Below are positions 36,151 to 39,238 of a stretch of DNA of 39,238 bases, piece after piece. Location: the IMG/VR virus record IMGVR_UViG_3300046616_000273, positions 1-39,238 of that record; one strand, given 5' to 3'. The stretch comes from a virus. Within the stretch, counting starts at the first letter, position 1. Every line of letters starts with the position of its first letter. Below the pieces are notes generated by a model. It did no database searches, was not told the origin of the DNA, and saw nothing but the letters and a program-made list of their open reading frames with translations. The position numbers were made by a program, and so were the translations under genes.

Positions 36151-37994
36151 AGCGCGACCTGCTCACGATGGGCCTGGACCTGGGCAGCGAACTGATCATC
36201 GACAACTTCGCCGGCGGCGGTGGCACCAGCACGGGTCTGGAAGCCGCATTCGGCCGCCCGGTCGACATTGCGATCAACCATGACCCGGAAGCGCTGGCGA
36301 TGCACGCGATAAACCACCCGTACACGAAGCACCTGTGCGAAAGCGTCTGGGATGTCGATCCTATCAAGGTCACGAACAATCAGCCGGTCGCCTTGGTCTG
36401 GCTGTCGCCCGACTGCAAGCACTTCAGCAAGGCGAAGGGCGGCGCGCCGGTCGAGAAGCGGATCCGCGGCCTGGCCTGGGTGGCGCTGCGCTGGGCCGCG
36501 AAGTGCAAGCCGCGCGTCATCATGCTGGAGAACGTCGAGGAATTCAAAACCTGGGGCCCGGTGATCATTGGGGAAGATGGCAAGGCGCGCCCGGACCCGA
36601 AGCGGAAGGGCAAGACCTTCGGCAGCTTCGTGCGCCAGCTGCGCAGCCAGGGCTACACCGTCGACTGGCGGGAGCTGCGCGCCTGCGACTTCGGCGCACC
36701 GACGATCCGCAAGCGCTTCTTCCTGATCGCGCGGCGTGACCATCTGCCGATCTCCTGGCCGGCGCCGACCCATGGCGCGCCGGCCACGCCTGCGGTGCTG
36801 GCCGGCCTGCTACAACCGCACCGCACGGCAGCCGAGTGCATCGACTGGTCCCTGCCATGCCCATCGATCTTTGACCGCAAGCGTCCGCTGGCGGAGGCCA
36901 CGCTGCGCCGGATCGCGAAGGGAATCATGCGCTATGTCGTCGACGCCGCGAACCCGTTCATCGTGCCGCTCACGCATCAGGGCGCGGACCGCGTCGAGGC
37001 CGTCGACGAGCCGATGCGCACCGTCACCGGCGCGAACCGCAGGGAGCGCGCGCTAATCACGCCGACGCTGGTACAGACCGGCTACGGCGAGCGCGATGGC
37101 CAGTCGCCGCACGCGCTCGACATCGAACGGCCGCTGGGCACTGTGGACAGCGGCGGCAAGCACGCGCTGGTCAGCGCCTTCCTGAACGAGCACGCCAACG
37201 CCAGCACGCAGCGCGTGTTCGCTGCCGACGAGCCGATGCGCACGATCTGCGGTCAGGTGAAGGGCGGGCACTTCGGGCTCGTTTTGGCCTCGCTGGTGGG
37301 CGTCGGCGGCCTTGCCGGCGACACCCGTCGACGCGGCGCTAACGAACCGACCGCGACGATCGCGACGAAAGGCGATACGGCCGTGGTGACGGCGTTCATG
37401 GCGCAGCACAACAAGGAACGGACTGGCGTCAAGGCTGGCCGCCCGGTTGACGCACCGGTCTCGACGTTGACGTCGTCCGGCTCGCAACAATCCGTCGTAA
37501 CGTCCACGCTGGTGAAGCTACGCGGTACCAGCAGCACCGCAGCCGTCAACGAGCCGCTGCATACCGTCAGCGCCGGCGGCCAGCACCACGCCGAGGTACG
37601 GGCCTTCCTGGTCAAGTACTATGGCGCCGATCAGGACCCGCGCCTCGAGGAACCGCTGCATACCGTCACCACCAGGGACCGCTTCGGCCTGGTGACGATC
37701 CAGGGCGTCGACTACGAGATCGTCGACATCGGCCTGCGCATGCTGGCGCCGCACGAGCTGTACCGGGCCCAAGGCTTCCCGGCGAACTACGTCATCGAGG
37801 AGATCCCCGATCCGGCGCTGCTGTTCGCAAACGGCGAACAGGTCGCGGCCGATCCGCTGCAGCTCCCGCGCGTGCCGCTGACGAAGTCGGCCCAGGTGCG
37901 TATGTGCGGAAACAGCGTATGCCCGCCGATCTCGGAAGCCTTGATCCGCGCGAACTTCGCGCACGAACATCAGCTCACGCAGGTGGCCGCATGA
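36147..37994 (+). CDS. C5-cytosine DNA methyltransferase with repeat-rich insert
   Basis: This 615-residue enzyme transfers a methyl group from AdoMet to cytosine C5. Motif I is DNFAGGGGTSTGLEAAFG (19-36), motif IV is SPDCKHFS with catalytic Cys90, motif VI is ENVEEF (128-133), VIII is RKRFFLIAR (188-196), IX is LAPHELYRAQGFP and X is GNSVCPP (588-594). Motif IV has SPDC where most family members have PPC. Between VIII and IX, where target recognition lies, seven copies of a short module (EPMRTV-like, at 288, 328, 362, 400, 436, 469, 502) recur every 33-40 residues. No restriction enzyme partner is present. It probably protects phage DNA from host enzymes. It overlaps DUF551 (ATGA). Confidence 0.95.
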   Translation: MKRDLLTMGLDLGSELIIDNFAGGGGTSTGLEAAFGRPVDIAINHDPEALAMHAINHPYTKHLCESVWDVDPIKVTNNQPVALVWLSPDCKHFSKAKGGAPVEKRIRGLAWVALRWAAKCKPRVIMLENVEEFKTWGPVIIGEDGKARPDPKRKGKTFGSFVRQLRSQGYTVDWRELRACDFGAPTIRKRFFLIARRDHLPISWPAPTHGAPATPAVLAGLLQPHRTAAECIDWSLPCPSIFDRKRPLAEATLRRIAKGIMRYVVDAANPFIVPLTHQGADRVEAVDEPMRTVTGANRRERALITPTLVQTGYGERDGQSPHALDIERPLGTVDSGGKHALVSAFLNEHANASTQRVFAADEPMRTICGQVKGGHFGLVLASLVGVGGLAGDTRRRGANEPTATIATKGDTAVVTAFMAQHNKERTGVKAGRPVDAPVSTLTSSGSQQSVVTSTLVKLRGTSSTAAVNEPLHTVSAGGQHHAEVRAFLVKYYGADQDPRLEEPLHTVTTRDRFGLVTIQGVDYEIVDIGLRMLAPHELYRAQGFPANYVIEEIPDPALLFANGEQVAADPLQLPRVPLTKSAQVRMCGNSVCPPISEALIRANFAHEHQLTQVAA

Positions 37995-38008
37995 ACCCCG
38001 CCCTTTTT

Positions 38009-38635
38009 TTAATGAGGGGTGACGGCGCCGTTGCAGACGGCCAGCGATTCGTCCAGAAATCGGCGTGTTTTGGACAGCATGATGTAGCAGGTGATAGCGA
38101 AATCCGTCCGTTCTTCGTGGCTGAGGCCAGGGTAATGCCGGATGGTGTTCTCGAGGAGCTGCCTGACGGTGACCAAGTGGTCGGCAACCTGCGCCAACTT
38201 TACTGCGGTGTTATCGGGCAGCGCGATCAATGGCACCACGTCACTAACCTGCCATACATTGATCGACGAGAACCTGTGCAGCATGTCCCTGAGGTGGTCA
38301 GGACCCAGCTCAATAGGAGTCTCGACCGCGACCGAAAGCGTGGTGTACGCGTTGACAACTGCAGCCTGGGCATGTACGAGCCGCAAGAGCATGCTTGCGC
38401 TATGCAGACGGGCCAGGACGCGAGAGTTTCGCGTCTGCTTGCGTTCTCCTTCAGTAGCCAGCCATATCGTGCCGGCCAACGTCGCCACCGTCCCGATCGA
38501 GCCGACCCATGTCCCCCAATCCGATTTGCTGAGGTCGTTTGCGTGCCCGACAAGGACTGCGTCAAGAATGGCCCCGCTCAACAACAAGGTCCCCAACACG
38601 TACTTGTTGCTTAAAAATTTAACAATAGTTGTCAT
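38009..38635 (-). CDS. Two-helix membrane protein on the opposite strand
   Basis: This 208-residue protein has two N-terminal membrane segments (about 10-32, YVLGTLLLSGAILDAVLVG, and 42-62, WVGSIGTVATLAGTIWLA) followed by a helical cytoplasmic or periplasmic domain (RVLARLHSASMLLRLVHAQA, LAQVADHLVTVRQLLENTIR) ending in CNGAVTPH. It is transcribed against the PL-like operon, between the methyltransferase and the excisionase. ATG 38635 was chosen over the adjacent GTG. The family is not recognised. The layout of a membrane anchor plus soluble domain recalls small phage-exclusion proteins. Confidence 0.75.
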   Translation of the reverse strand: MTTIVKFLSNKYVLGTLLLSGAILDAVLVGHANDLSKSDWGTWVGSIGTVATLAGTIWLATEGERKQTRNSRVLARLHSASMLLRLVHAQAAVVNAYTTLSVAVETPIELGPDHLRDMLHRFSSINVWQVSDVVPLIALPDNTAVKLAQVADHLVTVRQLLENTIRHYPGLSHEERTDFAITCYIMLSKTRRFLDESLAVCNGAVTPH

Positions 38636-38672
38636 CACGAAATCTTAGCACGACGCGATTGGAAAAACTGAA

Positions 38673-38924
38673 ATGAGCAAATCTATCCCTGGCAGCAAGA
38701 ATAAGCTCCAGCGCCGCGACGACCAGCGCCCGGATGTGCCCCTGAACTGGGAAGACACACCGCTGGCAGGCGTGTCGGTCGTGCCGGTCAAAACCTGGCG
38801 CGAGCGCATTGGCCAGGCCGCCGACTTTCCGCTGCATGCGCCAACTGACGTCGAGCGCGCGATGGAGGCAGAGATCGCCGAACTACGCGCCTGCATAGCC
38901 CAATTGAACGTAGTGCCTCAGTAG
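38673..38924 (+). CDS. Small hypothetical protein before alpA
   Basis: This 83-residue polar protein has a basic, likely flexible start (MSKSIPGSKNKLQRRDDQRP) and a helical C-terminal end (VERAMEAEIAELRACIAQLN). GGAA sits eight bases before the ATG, and it is followed by alpA after 27 bp, so both belong to the rightward operon. Function is unknown. Confidence 0.6.
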   Translation: MSKSIPGSKNKLQRRDDQRPDVPLNWEDTPLAGVSVVPVKTWRERIGQAADFPLHAPTDVERAMEAEIAELRACIAQLNVVPQ

Positions 38925-38951
38925 TACCGCAACAGGACCAAGGAGAGAACC

Positions 38952-39155
38952 ATGAATACCCCTCGACGCTTCCTGCGCATGCCGGACGTAATCAAGCTGG
39001 TGGGCATCAAGCGCACCGTCATCTATGAACGCATCAAGAACGGCACGTTCCCGAAGCCCGTCCAGATCGGCGCGCGCGCCGTGGCGTGGGATGAAGAAGA
39101 GCTGGCAAACTGGCAGAGCAGCCTGCCACGAGGCGTGAAAGCCGAGCCAATTTAG
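38952..39155 (+). CDS. alpA: AlpA-family excisionase / regulator
   Basis: This 67-residue AlpA-type (MerR-like HTH) protein starts MNTPRRFLRMPDVIKLVGIK and continues RTVIYERIKNGTFPKPVQIG, then AVAWDEEELANWQSSLP, the whole-family pattern. AlpA proteins activate integrase genes and act as excision directionality factors with P4-type integrases. It has a strong AGGAG ribosome-binding site and lies directly before the attP-like region and int. The last 33 bases are repeated at the start of the window because the record is circular. Confidence 0.93.
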   Translation: MNTPRRFLRMPDVIKLVGIKRTVIYERIKNGTFPKPVQIGARAVAWDEEELANWQSSLPRGVKAEPI

Positions 39156-39238
39156 GATGTGGGTAGAAATGTGGGTAGGCGCTGAACCATAAGCGCTCCC
39201 ATAGGGGAAATTTGTAAAAATGGAGGCGAGGACATCCT
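39123..39238. repeat. Terminal direct repeat, right copy
   Basis: This copy is identical to bases 1-116. It carries the end of alpA and then the same GTGGGTAG pair (39159-39166 and 39171-39178). The genome continues in sequence at base 117 of the window. Confidence 0.9.

Noticed and set aside
36147-37994. Methyltransferase as half of a restriction-modification system
   Set aside because: None of the neighbouring genes resembles a restriction endonuclease, so it is treated as an orphan phage methyltransferase.
37904-38614. 236-codon plus-strand frame overlapping the end of the methyltransferase
   Set aside because: It is a shadow of the minus-strand membrane protein at 38009-38635, whose hydrophobic N-terminus and composition are protein-like.

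Overview
The window is an essentially complete genome of a temperate, tailed phage with a siphovirus-type tail. The last 116 bases (39123-39238) repeat the first 116 exactly. The repeat begins inside the 3' end of the phage's own alpA-like gene, so I read the record as a circular genome of about 39,122 bp opened between alpA and the integrase gene, not as a prophage bounded by attL/attR. Protein families, codon use and the high-GC backbone suggest a Burkholderiales host, perhaps Oxalobacteraceae/Massilia-like; this is inference, since no host DNA is present.

The layout is lambda-like. An immunity region (about 32.8-35.15 kb) holds a cro-like gene on the minus strand facing a RecA-cleavable CI-type repressor on the plus strand. 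The repressor is followed by two probable lysogeny genes (33857-34979) and a terminator. Two promoters carry the same 15-bp operator, TTGCG-N5-CGCAA. The leftward one (PR-like, 33077-33105) reads cro, cII-like, a DUF1376 initiator-like gene, a DnaB helicase, a second tyrosine recombinase, a DUF1064 nuclease-like gene and a Q-like zinc-finger antiterminator. The rightward one (PL-like, 35104-35132) reads small genes, an HTH gene, a DUF551 gene, a C5-cytosine methyltransferase and an AlpA-like excisionase, then crosses the circle junction into an attP-like region and the P4-type integrase.

Late genes run leftward from the Q-like gene: an untranslated leader ending in an intrinsic terminator, small genes, HNH nuclease, terminase small and large subunits, portal, prohead protease, HK97-fold capsid, neck and tail-completion proteins, tail tube, tail assembly chaperones with a programmed -1 frameshift, a 1,594-residue tape measure, two receptor-binding/fibre proteins, a papain-like protein, holin, endolysin and nested spanins. 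Intrinsic terminators punctuate this run, as expected if Q-type antitermination controls it.

Accessory genes lie outside this plan, often AT-rich or on the opposite strand: a DUF2971 gene behind the integrase; a two-gene module (soluble protein plus four-helix membrane protein, 2449-3997) with its own promoter; a brnTA toxin-antitoxin pair sharing a duplicated operator with a divergent gene; single membrane proteins at 27490-27951 and 38009-38635; a zinc-ribbon membrane protein at 24927-25133; and an exported protein after the repressor. The two-gene module is the best candidate for an undescribed system, probably exclusion or defence, but I could not assign it to a known family.
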